Notes: generated by a model not told the origin, from the sequence alone. DNA of 64,000 bases from Scilla litardierei (GCA_030789695.1 CM061142.1:352259486-352323485); one strand, 5' to 3'. Counted from the first letter of the stretch, positions 9,658 through 21,986 are shown. Program-made: numbers and translations.

Positions 9658-10560
9658 GAGGTCATGCGACTTCATGGAGTCCCCGTGAGTATCGTGTCGG
9701 ACAGAGACACGAGGTTCACATCTCAGTTCTGGCAGAGTTTGCAGAATAGTTTGGGTACGCGTCTGAGTTTCAGCACGGCGTACCATCCACAGACGGATGG
9801 CCAGTCCGAGAGGACGATTCAGATCTTGGAGGACATGCTGAGGGCGTGCATGTTGGATTTCAAGGGTTCGTGGGAGGACCATCTACATCTGGTAGATTTT
9901 TTCTACAACAACAGCTTCCAGGCGAGTATTGGCATGGCGCCTTTCACCGCTTTGTATGGGAGGAAATGTCGATCGCCATTGAGTTGGGATGACGTTGGTG
10001 ATCGGGAGTTGTTGGGACCTGAGATGATCGTGGAAGCCGTGGATATTGTCAGGAACATTCGGGAGAGGTTGAGGATTGCTCAGGACCGTTTTAAGCATTT
10101 GGCGGATGCTAAACATCGTCCTTTGAAGTTTCAGCCGGGCGACCATGTGTTCTTGAAGATTTCCCCGAATCGTGGTGTGATTCGCTTTGGGAAGCGAGGG
10201 AAGTTGAGCCCGCGATACATTGGACCGTTTGAAATTTTGGAGAGGGTTGGCGAGGTAGCTTATCGCTTAGCCCTGCCGCCATCTTTGGAAGGAGTTCACA
10301 ATGTTTTCCTTGTGTCGCAGCTTCGTCGATACATTAGCGATCCATCTCATGCTGTGGATTTTTCGGAGATTACCGTTCGCCCCGATTTGACGTATGACCA
10401 GCATCCAGTGCAGATTCTGGACAGGCGTCAGAAATCGCTTCGAAACAAGATTATCAATCTTGTGAGGGTGATGTGGCGACACGGCTCACCTGGAGAGTCT
10501 ACTTGAGATAACGAGGATGAGATGCGAGAGCGTTTCCCACTTTTGTTTCCGGACACGTGA
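9658..10560 (+). pseudogene. E2: integrase C-terminal half and chromodomain
   Basis: The core continues with [14 protein letters not shown] (second catalytic Asp) and [19 protein letters not shown] (catalytic Glu). The GPY-type module [20 protein letters not shown] and a chromodomain-like tail ([26 protein letters not shown]) follow. TGA at 10504-10506 replaces the expected Trp inside the chromodomain; the frame otherwise runs to TGA at 10558. Confidence 0.87.
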
Positions 10561-10593
10561 GTGTTTGGAAATTCCGAGTACGGAATTTTTCTT

Positions 10594-10606
10594 AAGTTGG
10601 GGAGGA
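10594..10606 (+). other. E2: polypurine tract
   Basis: AAGTTGGGGAGGA directly precedes the 3' LTR. E3 has the same sequence before its 3' LTR. Confidence 0.8.
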
Positions 10607-13030
10607 TGTAACGACTGGTTTTCATGTATCTGGATTTATTATATTATAATATATGTTTTGGTGGATTTTCGCCTCATGTGTGGTTTCGTCTACGTAACTT
10701 TCGTTTTCGATCGTTTCGTCGTGTTTTCTCGTTTCTTCCTTAGGATCGTCGATTTCGAAGTATGTCATTCGTGACGGGCTTCATAACGGTCGTATCTTAC
10801 TATTAGATCAAGCCTAGGAGTCTTAGGAATTGATCCCGGGGCTCCGCGCTCCGTATCGGAACTTTTGGTGCTTATTAGCCGGTGTAAGAAGGGGCACCAA
10901 CCGACTAGATGACGATCCAGTCGGTCGGCAATCCTTCTTGGACCGACTAGTTGGCTTTCTAAATTATTCAGGAGTTACTGTTTATCGTTAGTCAGTCTAA
11001 GAACGTTGGTTGACCGACTAGGTTACAAACTAGTCGGTCAGCAATGCTTCTTTAACCGACTAACTCTTCAACTTATTTTTGGTATCAATACTGTTCACTC
11101 TTAGTTGGTCTAAGAACGTTCACCGACCGACTAGATGTTAAACTAGTCGGTCAGTAGTTGTTCATCGACCGACTAAATCCAAATCCTATTTTCGTTCAGA
11201 AGTTATTGTTTACACTTAGTCGGTCTGCGTTGGTCGACCGACCGACTAGTTGCCAAACTAGTCGGCCAGTGGTTGCTCTTTGACCGACTAATCTGTGTTA
11301 AAACCCTAATTTCTGGGCAGCCTCCAGCCCATCCTATTTAAACCCCTCCCAAACGTTTTCTTCTTCCTCCACTCGACCCAAAACCCTAGTTTCTCCCCCA
11401 TTGAGCCCCCATCTTCCTCAAACCCTTATTCCTCCATTCCAAGCTCATCCTCCATCATCCAAACCATCCCTCAACACATTCTACCCCTCATCTTCCCCAA
11501 AATCTCATCAAACCGCCAAAATCCCCCAAAAACCCTAGTTCTCCAAACTTCTCCATTCATTTCCAGATCTGGTCCTTAGGTTCTCCGGAGAGTTTCTTCC
11601 GCCTCCTCACGGTAAGAAATCGATCTCTTGATGTTTTCATAACCTAATTGTATTTTTATGAAACCCTAATGAAATGAATGTTGTTTTGATGATTCTTTCC
11701 CCATAACAGCTATTTCCCCATAGATTAGCATCCGCGAGACGAACCTTCGCGATCGCCATCCTCGATGCTAGGCAAGTGAAACTTGCCACTTAGGGTTTAG
11801 GCCATGTTTTAAGCAATTTGCTTGTTGTAGGCGTAAAAGAGGCTAGGCGACGAAATGATACTCGCCTAGGCGCAAATTTAGGGACTAGCTTGACAACGAA
11901 GCTAGTTCCGACATTTAGCATGTTGCATAATTACCATGTCATGTTTACTTTCCATTAACGGTACGTGAATTAATTGTCATGTCATTGCATTCTTTAAGTG
12001 ATCCCGTGATTGCGTAGCATCGCTACAATATTTGTGTTTCCTGGCTCGTGACCAGAAGCGAGCATAATGAGTTGCTAATCCCAACACTCGATATTGAATT
12101 GTGAACTAGGAAAACAAGCTCCCGTGCGGGGCAACCCTGGCTCACTTGCTGGGCTCATGTACAGGGACCCTGGCTTGTTTACGTGTGGGATGGGGTAAGA
12201 GTTAAGCGGTCATTCAACTGGGGGTCTGCCTGATCAGCAACTGCAGTTGTAAGGCGTAAACTCTGGGGTGGGGTAGTGTTTAGTGCCGATCAGCGTGAAT
12301 GTTGTACCATTCAGCTGAAGGGCGTAAACATCTACAAACAACAGTGAAACGTGAATAGTGAATTGATTGAGATTGTTAGCAGCTTGGCTACTCTTGTCTT
12401 GTCCCGATAATTGTTCTCTTATACTTATTGTTCACCATGTCTTGCTTGTGCACTCATGTTACAATTGCCATGTCATGCATACTAAAACTGCTAGGTTGCT
12501 AGTAGCCTTACTTTCAGTTTCCTTGCCCAAGTCTTTTAGACTTGCTGACATGTGCCCCTTTACTCTTTTGGGTGACACATGTTAGATCCTGAGCCTGAGT
12601 ATCTTGTTAAGGACGAGGTGTTTGCTGACGCCGATCCCGAGCTTGTGTTTGACGGGGAGTACGTGGACACTGGGGACCGGTCCTAGTGTCTTCGTTGGGT
12701 TTTCCTTTTGTTTAGACTGCTGTTTTGTTGTCGGTGCGTAGCACCTATACTTTGTTACGTTGTTGCTTTTGTTGGCCTTGTTCTGGGCCTTAGACTCTTT
12801 CTTTTAGTCTGGTGGCTTTTCTGGATGTTGGACTTATTTTCGTGTTGGACAATTTATGAGATATGAAAATTTTATTTCTGTCTCTCCTTTTATTATTATT
12901 GTTGCTCCGTTGTGGTTACAGGGACCTGCTTATGTTTTATTGACGCTTATCGGGTTTGGGGCTTCACGGCTCCACTCTCGTGCGGACCTTTTCACATCTC
13001 GCCTCCATTTTAGGGAAGCGGGTCGTGACA
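10607..13030 (+). repeat. E2: 3' LTR
   Basis: A full-length partner of 1529-3951, differing by scattered substitutions and very few indels. It ends GGGTCGTGACA and is followed by the TSD CATGA. It keeps the palindrome array (10898-11295), TATA box, hairpin and short acidic frame. Confidence 0.9.
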
Positions 13031-13108
13031 CATGAGCCCCCGGAGCAACGGGAGGAGTCACGCATGATCCAGGGGGTCAAACGACGAAGATCGCCATCTT
13101 TCAACCCC

Positions 13109-13508
13109 CACCCGATCGGTTGGACACAGCCAACCGATCGGGTGATACATGCGTGCACGACCCGTCAGCCGTTGAAGCAACAAAAGTGTCAGCCGACCGG
13201 TTCAACCCGACCGTTCTCTCTGGAAATTGGAGCTGAAACTCAACTGATCGAGTGATCTTCACCCGGAGAGCTCACCCGACGGCCGGTTGACCGTGCCAAA
13301 ATGTCGCAAGTCTCTGTCTTTTTGGGCAACAATTTCAACCGACCGGTTGATTTATCAACCGATCGGTTCACCCGATGAACTCAAGATCCAAACGACGAGC
13401 AGCTTCCATCAACCGACCGTGTCGCCCGACCGGGTGAAATGCTGAAGATTGTTGCCGAAGTTCGCAGCAGGTCACCCGATCGGGTGATTCTTCACCCGAT
13501 CAGGTGAT
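13109..13508 (+). promoter_or_regulatory. D: CACCCGATCGGGTGA palindrome array, 5' LTR
   Basis: Palindromes of the types CACCCGATCGGGTGA and CAACCGATCGGTTGA, and variants with CGACCGG, recur across 400 bp. The last copy ends about 10 bp before TATAAATA. The partner array in the 3' LTR spans 22226-22666 and resumes at 33304 after E3. Confidence 0.75.
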
Positions 13509-13517
13509 GTCGTTTTG

Positions 13518-13525
13518 TATAAATA
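13518..13525 (+). promoter_or_regulatory. D: TATA box, 5' LTR
   Basis: TATAAATA, followed by GAGACCCTAGG. The same box is at 33330-33337 in the 3' LTR. Confidence 0.7.
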
Positions 13526-14485
13526 GAGACCCTAGGTTTCCAGAAACGATGAGTTGTTATTTTTGCTGTTTTTCTCTCTCTTGACGGCTGTAATTTTCTA
13601 GATACTTGTAAGTTGTCTGATCTTTACAAAACTTTAATATAGTATTATTTGCATTGCTCTTACTACGTTTCAATCCCCTGATCATGCTTTTAACGGTCGA
13701 TTTTCATTTAGATTGCTTTTTTACCTAATATGTATGAGTAGTTCCCAAATCTGGGATTTTGGTGGAAACCCCTTCGTGGGTTCTCCCTAATACATCCATA
13801 GGACTAGGAAATCGATAGGGATTAGGAATCTATCGGTTATGCGGGGTGTTTTATTGTCATCGGCGCGAAAAAGACCGCCTTTGACCGTTGGGCCAAGGGG
13901 GAATAAACTTGGCGGTTGACTCCCTAGCCATAGCTCACTCCCTTAGCGTAGACGTCGAATCCTAGCGTGCGGGAGCGGCAGGACGAGATGTTGGGAGTTA
14001 TTGTTGCGAGCTTAGTGCTCCTGGAGTCGGTCAGTGTTAATGGACATGGGAATGCCCACTGACCAAACCTGGGAAGTCCGGCGTATCATCCTGGGCATCG
14101 ACCGGAATATCGGGCCCATGGGATACCGGTATCACTCTCAGAGGCAATGTCTCACCATTAGACCCTAATTCCTATCGTTATACCATCCGTCAGCCGTATT
14201 GGCGAGAATCGCACGATAGTGTGGAAACCGAAGTCCTGGGTTTCCCTTTATATTGTTTATCCCTCGCATTCTATTTTCCGGGACAACCCATCTACCGATT
14301 CGGGCTAGCTCACCCATGGGGTGAATCCGATCCTTTCTGAAGCAAGCACAACCATGCCTCCCTGAGTTCAACCCCCAAGCCACACTACAACACCGTGTGC
14401 ATGCAGTTATAAATATTTAAATCTCACGCCCACAACCATATATTGCACACATCTGACATACACAACGCGGGGACGTCAAGCTTTA

Positions 14486-14503
14486 TGGCGCCGTTGCCGG
14501 GGA
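14486..14503 (+). other. D: primer-binding site, tRNA-Asp type
   Basis: TGGCGCCGTTGCCGGGGA lies 7 bp after the LTR end. This sequence is the familiar site of Athila/Tat-lineage gypsy elements, complementary to the 3' end of tRNA-Asp. Confidence 0.8.
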
Positions 14504-14678
14504 GGCAACGTGCTTGTTATTTTAGGATCTCATGAACCCTTGAGTCTAGCTCATATCTCTACCTCGCGATAATTTTCTCATTCATCTTTTTCATCTTTCA
14601 TTTTCACTTTCTTATTTTTATTTTCTATTTTATCTGTTTCTTTCCCACTTTTTGCTTCACGGGTGTTTGTTGCTTTTA

Positions 14679-15179
14679 ATGCGCAGGAACACAAGGAATC
14701 TTGACGACTTGATTCCTGTTGATCCTGAGATAAACGCCACCCTAAGGCGTCTGGCCGCAGAAAAACGAAGAAGAGAAGAGCCCGAAGATATGGGGGAGAA
14801 CATCCCACCTCACAAGTCCCTGCTGGAGTACTCGATGCCATCCATCGAGTCCACCTCCGCCATCCGTCCTCCTACTATTACGGCGCAAAGCTTCGAGCTT
14901 AAGCCGTCTTTGGTGACGTGGATCCAGCAAGATCAATTCTTGGGGGCACCCATGGAGAGCCCCATCGAACATTTGGACTCCTTCTTGGAGAAATGTGACA
15001 CCTTCCAGATAAATGGTGTCACAACTGAGGCGATCCGTCTGAAGCTATTCCCCTTCTCTCTGCGAGATAAGGCCAAGCTGTGGCTTAGGGGAAAAGACCC
15101 AAATATGTTCAACACTTGGGAGAAGCTTTCAAACGATTTTCTGACGAAGTTCTTTCCTCCGGGGAAGACCATGAGCTGA
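14679..15179 (+). pseudogene. D: gag, capsid region
   Basis: ATG at 14679 begins MRRNTRNLDDLIPVDPEIN. The frame shows the Athila-type Retrotrans_gag core around RLKLFPFSLRDKAKLWLRG and TWEKLSNDFLTKFFPPGKT. A TGA at 15177 follows a frame disruption; recognisable gag sequence continues in another frame to about 15300 (SEISSFSQASHESLYEACSR). Confidence 0.8.
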
Positions 15180-16422
15180 GGAGTGAGATCTCCTCCTTCT
15201 CCCAGGCCAGCCACGAGTCCCTGTATGAAGCTTGTTCAAGATATAAGGAAATGCAACGAAGATGCCCTCATCACAAGCTTCCCAAGTGGTAGATAATTAA
15301 TATGTTCTATAACGGATTGAGGGATGATTTAAAATCTTCGATGGACGCCGCGGCTGGGGGTCCTTTATGTCCAGAAGTGAAGAAGATGCCGGGAACATAT
15401 TAGAAAATATGGCATCGAACAATGAGCGGTGGTGTGACGAGAGAGCCACACCTAGATCTGGGGGCATCCATAGGGTCGAGGACATCAAAAAATTATCTAG
15501 TAAGTTTGACTTGCTGTCGACCCAGATCTCCGCGCTAATGGTAGGAGCCGGTGGTGCCGGCACACAACAAATTGCGGCGGTGGAAGCAGAAGTCATGGGG
15601 GACTTTGAGGGTGGTGACATCTCACCACCGTTGGACCAAGCGATTGAACTATTCTACAATCCTACGGGAAATACGTCGTACCCATCACGGACTAGCTCCA
15701 ACCCGGCCTACTCTCCGAATAACCGGAATCATCCCAACCTTAGCTACCGGGCGCCCTATCAGCAACCGCCCCCTCAGCAACAGCAGCTAATATATCAGCT
15801 GGCTAGGCCTCAGCAGCAGTAGTTTCAACAGTAGCAGCCTCCACAACAGTATCAGCAATATGCTCCCGGGAATCAGCAGCCCATTCAGCAGCAGCAGCAA
15901 TTTGGCCAGCAGAGGGCCATCTCTCTGGTTGAGTCCCTCTTGACTCAATACATAACCAACCAGGAGAAGATAAATCTGAAGCTGGAAATGGGGCAGAGCG
16001 CTCTCACAGACCAAGTAACCCAGCTGGGGTTACAAGTGGCGAACCTTTCAAGGTCGCAAAATCTATTGCTGCCACAACCTGAAGTGAACCCAAGGGGAGA
16101 AAACCAGACGTTGGCACTCACGCACGAGCATATGAATGTGTCCACTATCGTTTTGAGAAGCGGAACACAAATCCCCACTAGAGTGCCCCCCAAGGAACCG
16201 GAAGCACCGTTGGTCATAGAGCGACCAATTGAAAAATTGAATGACGACGGTGCTTCGTCGCCAAAACCAACGACTCCGGAGGGAGTCCCTAAAGATGAGA
16301 AAAAGAAAAACGAGGAATGGAGCCTCAAAGTGTTCAAGCCCGTTGTGCCTTTTTCACAACGGCTGGCCCAAGCCAAGATAGACGAAAAGTATGGCAAATT
16401 CTTTTCCATGTCAAAGATCTAA
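15180..16422 (+). pseudogene. D: gag, C-terminal glutamine-rich region
   Basis: Gag continues through several breaks. The frame at 15367-15822 includes FDLLSTQISALM, a Pro/Asn stretch and a Gln-rich tract ending in stops from CAG to TAG changes (near 15820-15835). The frame at 15940-16422 has ITNQEKINLKLEMGQSALTD, VLRSGTQIPTRV and a charged tail ending SQRLAQAKIDEKYGKFF. This Gln-rich linker followed by the LRSG motif is usual between gag and protease in Athila elements. Confidence 0.75.
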
Positions 16423-16486
16423 GCTTGCAGATCCCCTTCCTTGAAGCTATCGAGCCGATTCCCTCCTACGAAAATTTCTAAAGGAT

Positions 16487-17237
16487 TTGGTGACAAGAGG
16501 GTCCAGAAAAGAGAAGGTCGTATTGACGGCGGAATGCAGCGCTCTCATTCAGAGAGCGAATTTGCCCAAGCTTAAAGACCCGGGGAGCTTCTCTATCCCT
16601 TGTGCGATCGGGGAGGTAAAGATCCATCGCGTGCTCGTCGATCTTGGGGCGAGCGTTAGTTTAATGCCCTTGTCGCTATATAAGAGGATAGGGATGGGCG
16701 ATTTGGAGCCCACCGATATGACCCTACAGCTTGCAGACCGTTCAGTCAAATATCTGGTGGGGGTTGTAGATGACCTCCCTGTCAACGTAAGGGGTGCATG
16801 TGCCGATGGACTTCATTGTCATGGACATGCCTGAAGATGCGCACGCCCCCATCATCCTTGGACGGCCTTTCATGGTCACTATCGACATATTAATCGATGT
16901 GAAGAATGGGAAGCTTTCCCTTAACGTCGGCAACGAAAAAGTCGAGTTTGACTTGGGGTTGTCAATGAAGCACCCCGATCCCCCGGATGATCCAAGATGC
17001 AATGTGCTGGAGTTAGAAGAAGAGAGAGCTGTGGAAGCAAGCTCCTGGGAAATTCTTTCAAGAAATCCCCCCGATAGCTTGGGGGACTTAGAAGAACCAG
17101 TCGGCCTGAAGAAATATGACGTTGCTGGGAATGAGGACGCGGCACACACGCCCCCCCCAGATTTCAAAATGCTCCTCCGACGAGGAGGAAAGGAAAAGAG
17201 TCCATGGGGCTCACTAGTGACGAGATCCGAATCCTGA
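16487..17237 (+). pseudogene. D: aspartic protease
   Basis: The Athila-type protease has LVDLGASVSLMPLSLYKRIG with the catalytic Asp. The second half, with VMDMPEDAHAPIILGRPFM, lies in another frame from 16794, so there is a frameshift near 16790. The reading frame then gives an acidic linker. In a full Athila element reverse transcriptase would follow, but here only about 350 bp separate this from the internal promoter region. Confidence 0.8.
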
Positions 17238-17590
17238 AACGAGTGGCGGTAGACGCCAACATAAAGGAGATGCCCCCGGATCCCGTCAACAAAGGGAGGG
17301 TCGTCGAGCAAGTTTTCTTGTCACCGCCGACGACCCCGAAGGGTGCCAACTCTGAGTCTAAAGCGATGCCGATTTTAGGGCATCACCCCCGGCCACCTTG
17401 AGTATCATCTACGGGCGTCGAGCAAATGACGTTAAACAAAAGCGCTTCATGGGAGGCAACCCATGCTCTAAACTTTTATCTTCATTTTTAGGATTTTTAT
17501 TATCTTTATCTTTTCTATTTTAATAATTAAATTCAGCCGCGGGATCATCCGTCGAGAAACTTAGGCCATTTGTGAATTTTTGCAGGAAAC
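17238..17590 (+). other. D: pol deletion scar and linker
   Basis: No reverse transcriptase, RNase H or integrase motif is visible in any frame. GACGTTAAACAAAAGCGCTT and GGGAGGCAACCC near 17430-17462 look like the untranslated stretch that usually follows pol in Athila elements, so the missing pol was probably lost as one block upstream of it. Confidence 0.6.
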
Positions 17591-17940
17591 ACGCCTTCAC
17601 CCGATCGGGTGAGACGTATCAGACGATGGCCGTATCTGTTCTCCAACAAACCGGTCGGGTGAAGCAATGTGAGACCGGGTGGCAGACCGTGTGAGCTGGG
17701 CCAAAGTCTCGGGAATTTTGGGAAATTGATCAACCAGTCGGTTGATACAAACCGTGGTTGGGTGACTGACTAGGTGAGATGTACTAAACTTTCGGGAAAA
17801 AGTGTGAAGCGGCCACCCGATCGGTTGAGTTCTCAACTGATCGGGTCGCCTGTAGCCTCTTTTCGGCAAATTTTTCGACCTAAAAGTCAACCGATCGGGT
17901 GGCATTTCACCCGATCGGTTCGACTTAAAACCTATAAATA
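17591..17940 (+). promoter_or_regulatory. D: internal promoter-like region
   Basis: The same palindromes as in the LTR recur (CACCCGATCGGGTGA at 17597; CACCCGATCGGTTGA near 17816; CAACCGATCGGGTGG and CACCCGATCGGTTC near 17888-17920). TATAAATA follows at 17933-17940. A C-rich leader resembling the LTR leaders continues to an ATG at 18371. The likely role is a promoter for the env-like ORF; this is inference from layout. Confidence 0.6.
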
Positions 17941-18370
17941 ACCCGACTCCACCCGTTCATTTCCCCCTCGCCCGATCTCGATTCTCATCGCCGTTTCGAC
18001 TTCCCCTCACTCCAACCGGCCTCCTCCTTCACTCAACTGACTGAAAACCCCTCCCAATCGATCTCTCCCATCTCTATCTCCATCTCTCCATCGATCCATC
18101 CCCCTTTCTCTTCGATTTCACCCGCGTCAAACCCTAATTTTCACCCATTTCCCCCCGTTTTCGAAACTTTTCTGGAAAGAGTTGCCACGGCTTCACACTT
18201 CTCCCCATTGCGTTGCGTTGGGACATCTGCGAGCAAGGTTCTTCATCTTGATTGGGTAACTTTGCTCCTTAGCTCAATTTCATATTTTTCCCTAGAAATT
18301 TTTACTTGCTCGATCGCTTGTGTGTGTACATTCATCATATTTTTGCATCCACTCATGCACACACACCCAC

Positions 18371-20337
18371 ATGGCTCGGGATCAAGATAGGGGTCAGAGT
18401 ATCATGCAAGAGGAGGGGTCGTCTCGCAAGAGACGCAAGACCACACGTCCACCACACGCACGCCCTCCTACCGCACAGCCTGCACAGCCCCAACCCCAAC
18501 CCTAACCTATGATCCTAGTTGAGGACCCACTGATGGGCCCGCGTGGCTACCGGTTTAGGAACTAGGAGCATAAAGATTTCTACTTTAGGCTTGATGCTCG
18601 GGGACATCTATCGACCAAATTTGCCCACAACCAATCGCTTATCGATCTCGGTGTATTCACCGAGGTCGAGACCATATTCGCAAATTTAGGTTGGTTAGCT
18701 TTCCTGAACGCCACCGCGATGTCCTACGCCTCCCTCACACTCGAATTTCTATCCACACTTGTTTGTGAGTCGGGGTCGATCGTCATCTTCCGCGTCCGTA
18801 ACCGAACCATTCTCACCCACCTAAATGAAATTAATAACATCTTTGGTTTCCCCATATTTGGGGACGACGCTATCCGCCCCTCCGGGTGTCCCCCCAAATT
18901 TGACGTCGCTCAGATTTGGTTCCGCCTCACCCTGCACACTGACTATCCCTGAGGTAAGGCCAAGGCCTCCTCCATCATTCACCCCATCTTCCGTCTGGCT
19001 CACCGAATCATTTCTTCCACGTTTCCCCCAGGGATGAGTCAGGTACTGTGCCTATCCCTGATCTCTTCATTCTTTGGGCCATGACCTTTCCCTTCGTTTG
19101 GGGTGATGACGGGATTTCTTTTAGGGCCCCCACCGTTCCCGTCCATGCCGGTGCTTGGCTTATTTCCAAGATTCTGGAGATTAGCCGTGTCGGCAAGGGC
19201 AAGCTTTGTTCCGGGGGCCTTATCACGATCATAGCTTCGGCTCCCTAGTTCAACATTATCATCCCCCGTGACACACCCACTGACGTAGTACCCTCACGTC
19301 TAGATCTAGATGTCCTGCGGCATATTCACATGATTAAGCCCCGCCCTGATGGCTACTTCACCTTCCATTACGGACACCCCCCATCTCTCTATACCATTTT
19401 GCCCAACCCCGCTCGCATGACTATTGCTTTGGCGACAGATTGGACATTTCCTCCCGATCCTGAGTTTATGGAGGGGATTCGTCTTCCATTCCTTCCCCAG
19501 GGCGCTCCGAGACCACCTTCCCCTGTCGCCCACTTAGGCGTGTAGGATATCCCTACGTCCTAGGGAGATTCCGGGGCTGGCCCTAGTCTTGCCATCCCGG
19601 CTTCTGTCCCGATCACCACCGTCTCCACCCCTCCGGTCTGTACTACCTCCTCCTCCTCCTTTCGTCGAGCCACTTCCACTCGTCTCGCTCTTGAGACTGA
19701 GCTGGCTTCGCTTCGTGCTGTCTTCTCGTCCTCCACCCCCTCGGACCTATCCCCTTCGATTTTATCTCACCCACGCTTCCTCGCACTTGAGAGGGACATG
19801 GCCACCATCCTCCGCATTCTCACTCACGTCCATGGACCACCACCTCCTTCACCACCTTGACGATCGTCACCTCCCCCATCACATTCTTCACCTCCACCAT
19901 CACCCCCTAGGCGACCATCCCCTCCTATCACTACTTCCATCCCCACTACCTCATCTACTCCCACCGTTTCCATTCCCCCCACTTTTGCCCCCACAGCTCT
20001 ACCACCCTCCACTTCCGTCACTCCATATGTGCACTGCAAGAAATTGCAGGTGCGTTCTCGATCACTTCCCCCACCATCCTCACCTACCCTCATCCCACAT
20101 TCATCCTCACATACCCCCGCACCTCCACCACCCACCACCACATTGATCGCCATTTCACTTCCACTCACCGTCATCACCTCCACACCACCCATCGTCCACA
20201 CTTCTTCCGCACCCACCGATCCATCACCTCGACCACTTTCTCCACTTCTCCCCACACCGGTCACCTCACCAACCCACAACACATCCCCCACTTATTCCAC
20301 CGAGGAGGACGAGGATGATTCCTCTCATGCTTTTTGA
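18371..20337 (+). pseudogene. D: ATHILA ORF-1-like (env-like) gene
   Basis: ATG at 18371 starts MARDQDRGQSIMQEEGSSRK. Disrupted frames continue with the pattern of the ATHILA ORF-1 family (PF03078): AMSYASLTLEFLSTL, RVRNRTILTHLNEINNIFGF, IPDLFILWAMTFPF and GKGKLCSGGLITIIA. A long Pro/Ser/Thr-rich tail ends in TEEDEDDSSHAF at 20337. Stops and frameshifts occur near 18505, 18953, 19246, 19543 and 19858. This gene is placed after pol in Athila elements and its function is unknown. Confidence 0.7.
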
Positions 20338-21970
20338 TTTCACTTTGTTTTCTGACCTCCTCCTTGCATCTCTGCATTTTCACGACACATCTTATCGCTA
20401 GCATAGTCATGCCTAGCTTGGGGGACGTCATTTTTCTGTCTGTCGTGTGATGTTTTCTGTGTGTTTGTTATATATGTTGTGTCGTGTGATTTTCTATTTT
20501 TTTTCATGTTTATATGTCGTGTGATGTGATTTTTATTTTTATTCTTCTTTTCAATTTCGTTTGTGTGTTTTTCTTGTCTCTAATATCTTTTTGTGTCGGT
20601 GTGTATTTCCCCCCATTTTCATTGCCCTCCCGTATTTAGATCTATTGCATTGAGGGCAATGCAAGTTTCAGCTTAGGGGAGTCGCACTTTGTGTGTCATT
20701 TGCAATTTTTTCTTCGTTTTGTGAGTCGTTTTTCTCCGTGTTTTTCTTTTTTCTTTTTATTTTCTTCTTTTTATGTCTTTCTCTTAGTGATGAACCCTAT
20801 GATGAATTGCCACAAAAATCACACACACACCTAGCATGGCTTCGATAATCACATTCACTAACCCTAGGAAGTCGAGTCCTCTTGCATTTCATGCATCCTG
20901 GGTCCATTTTGCTTTTTTGTGAGTCGTGTGTCGTGCCTAGCTGTTTGGTGTGCTTCTACTTTGTAGTTATGTTTTATATACCTGTCCAGGAATGACCCCT
21001 AGATTATCATGCTTCGATTTGAATATGCGCTATTTGCCTATCTTATCTGCTTCTGTATGCGTGAATATACATATATCGTATGCTTCATTTCGCATGTGTC
21101 AGGATTCCACAGTTAGGACTAGGATAACCCATTTTGGCCTATGCTCTGACTAGCGAAATATTTCCCTTGCCCAAGTGTTTAGAATCCGATTTCTTTTTTA
21201 TTTTACTTGGTGCAAATCCCCTCGTCGTGTACCGTTCTCCCACTTGGGAGAGTACACACGTGTATATATCCCAAAATCCAAAAATCCAAAAAAAAGAGAG
21301 AAGAGAAAAACCCAAAAAAAAAAAGAAAAGAGAAAAGAAAGAAAAAAATACATATATGTTTAGCCAAAAGTCCAAAAAAATACATATATCCAAAACCCAA
21401 AAAATGTGTGTGAATATTTTCCTACCTGTCGAGAATAAAGGGAAGGCAAGAATTTGCACCGAGTGTTCTACTCCACATCATCTCAACCCCCATCGCTTTC
21501 GAAAACACTTGGAATAGGAAATTTCTAGCTATTATCTAGGCGATAGTATGGTGATGTCTGAGTCCCTAGCTGTGGAGTCCCTGACACATGATGTGTTTCT
21601 ATTCTCATACTCTTCTCATGCATGCTTGAGCTATATATTCACCGCCATTTCTAAATCGAATCGATATTTAGGTCATTTCTTGGATTTGTGTATATGGAGT
21701 TTATAACATAATGTAGATAGCGACACCGTCTGCTAACACACGACCACACTCACTCGCGCTTCACCGCGTGGGCCCATGGTACTTGTTTGGACTAGTATTC
21801 CTTGGTTTAGTGATGTGATTTGGCGTTTGCTTGCTTGGTGTGTCGTTTTTTTGATTTTGTTGGCCCTGACGGGCGATTTAGGATTTAGAGTTCTCTTTTT
21901 CTCTCTTTCTCTCTATTTTCTCCCTCCGAGCTCCTACTCTCACTCATCTTCCTCGAGGACGAGGAAGGGT
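20338..21970 (+). other. D: 3' non-coding region
   Basis: No coding domain is visible. It holds extra polypurine-like sites (AGCTTGGGGGACG at 20414, CAGCTTAGGGGAG at 20670), pyrimidine-rich stretches and a purine-rich tract at 21280-21360 with repeated CCAAAAATCCAAA. Long non-coding 3' regions with duplicated polypurine sites are common in Athila elements. Confidence 0.5.
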
Positions 21971-21986
21971 TCAGCTTGGGGGATTT
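21971..21986 (+). other. D: polypurine tract
   Basis: TCAGCTTGGGGGATTT lies immediately before the 3' LTR start TGACGTGC. Confidence 0.7.

Larger units (their letters stand above)
1529..13030 (+). mobile_element. E2: Tekay-type Ty3/gypsy element in the D 5' LTR
   Basis: Two LTRs of 2423 and 2424 bp (1529-3951, 10607-13030) are flanked by the TSD CATGA. The internal region holds gag with two zinc knuckles, protease, reverse transcriptase, RNase H, integrase and a C-terminal chromodomain, the order and tail of the Tekay/Del chromovirus clade. Pol is essentially one frame broken by several point stops, and gag is broken by insertion S1 and a frameshift, so the copy is inactive. Near-identical LTRs suggest a relatively recent insertion. 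It shares intron positions and primer-binding site with E3, although the two LTRs differ greatly in sequence. Confidence 0.9.
13031..14478 (+). repeat. D: 5' LTR, part 2
   Basis: After the second CATGA the D LTR resumes with GCCCCCGGAGCAACGGG, identical to the 3' LTR at 22150. It contains the palindrome array (13109-13508), TATA box and a long leader, and ends GGGACGTCA. It lacks two segments present in the 3' LTR (about 12 and 41 bp), both bounded by palindrome arms. Confidence 0.85.

Noticed and set aside
19589..20291. Minus-strand and alternative-frame Gly/Pro/His-rich frames over the D env-like tail
   Set aside because: They are shadows of the Pro/Ser/Thr-rich low-complexity tail of the plus-strand ORF-1-like gene.
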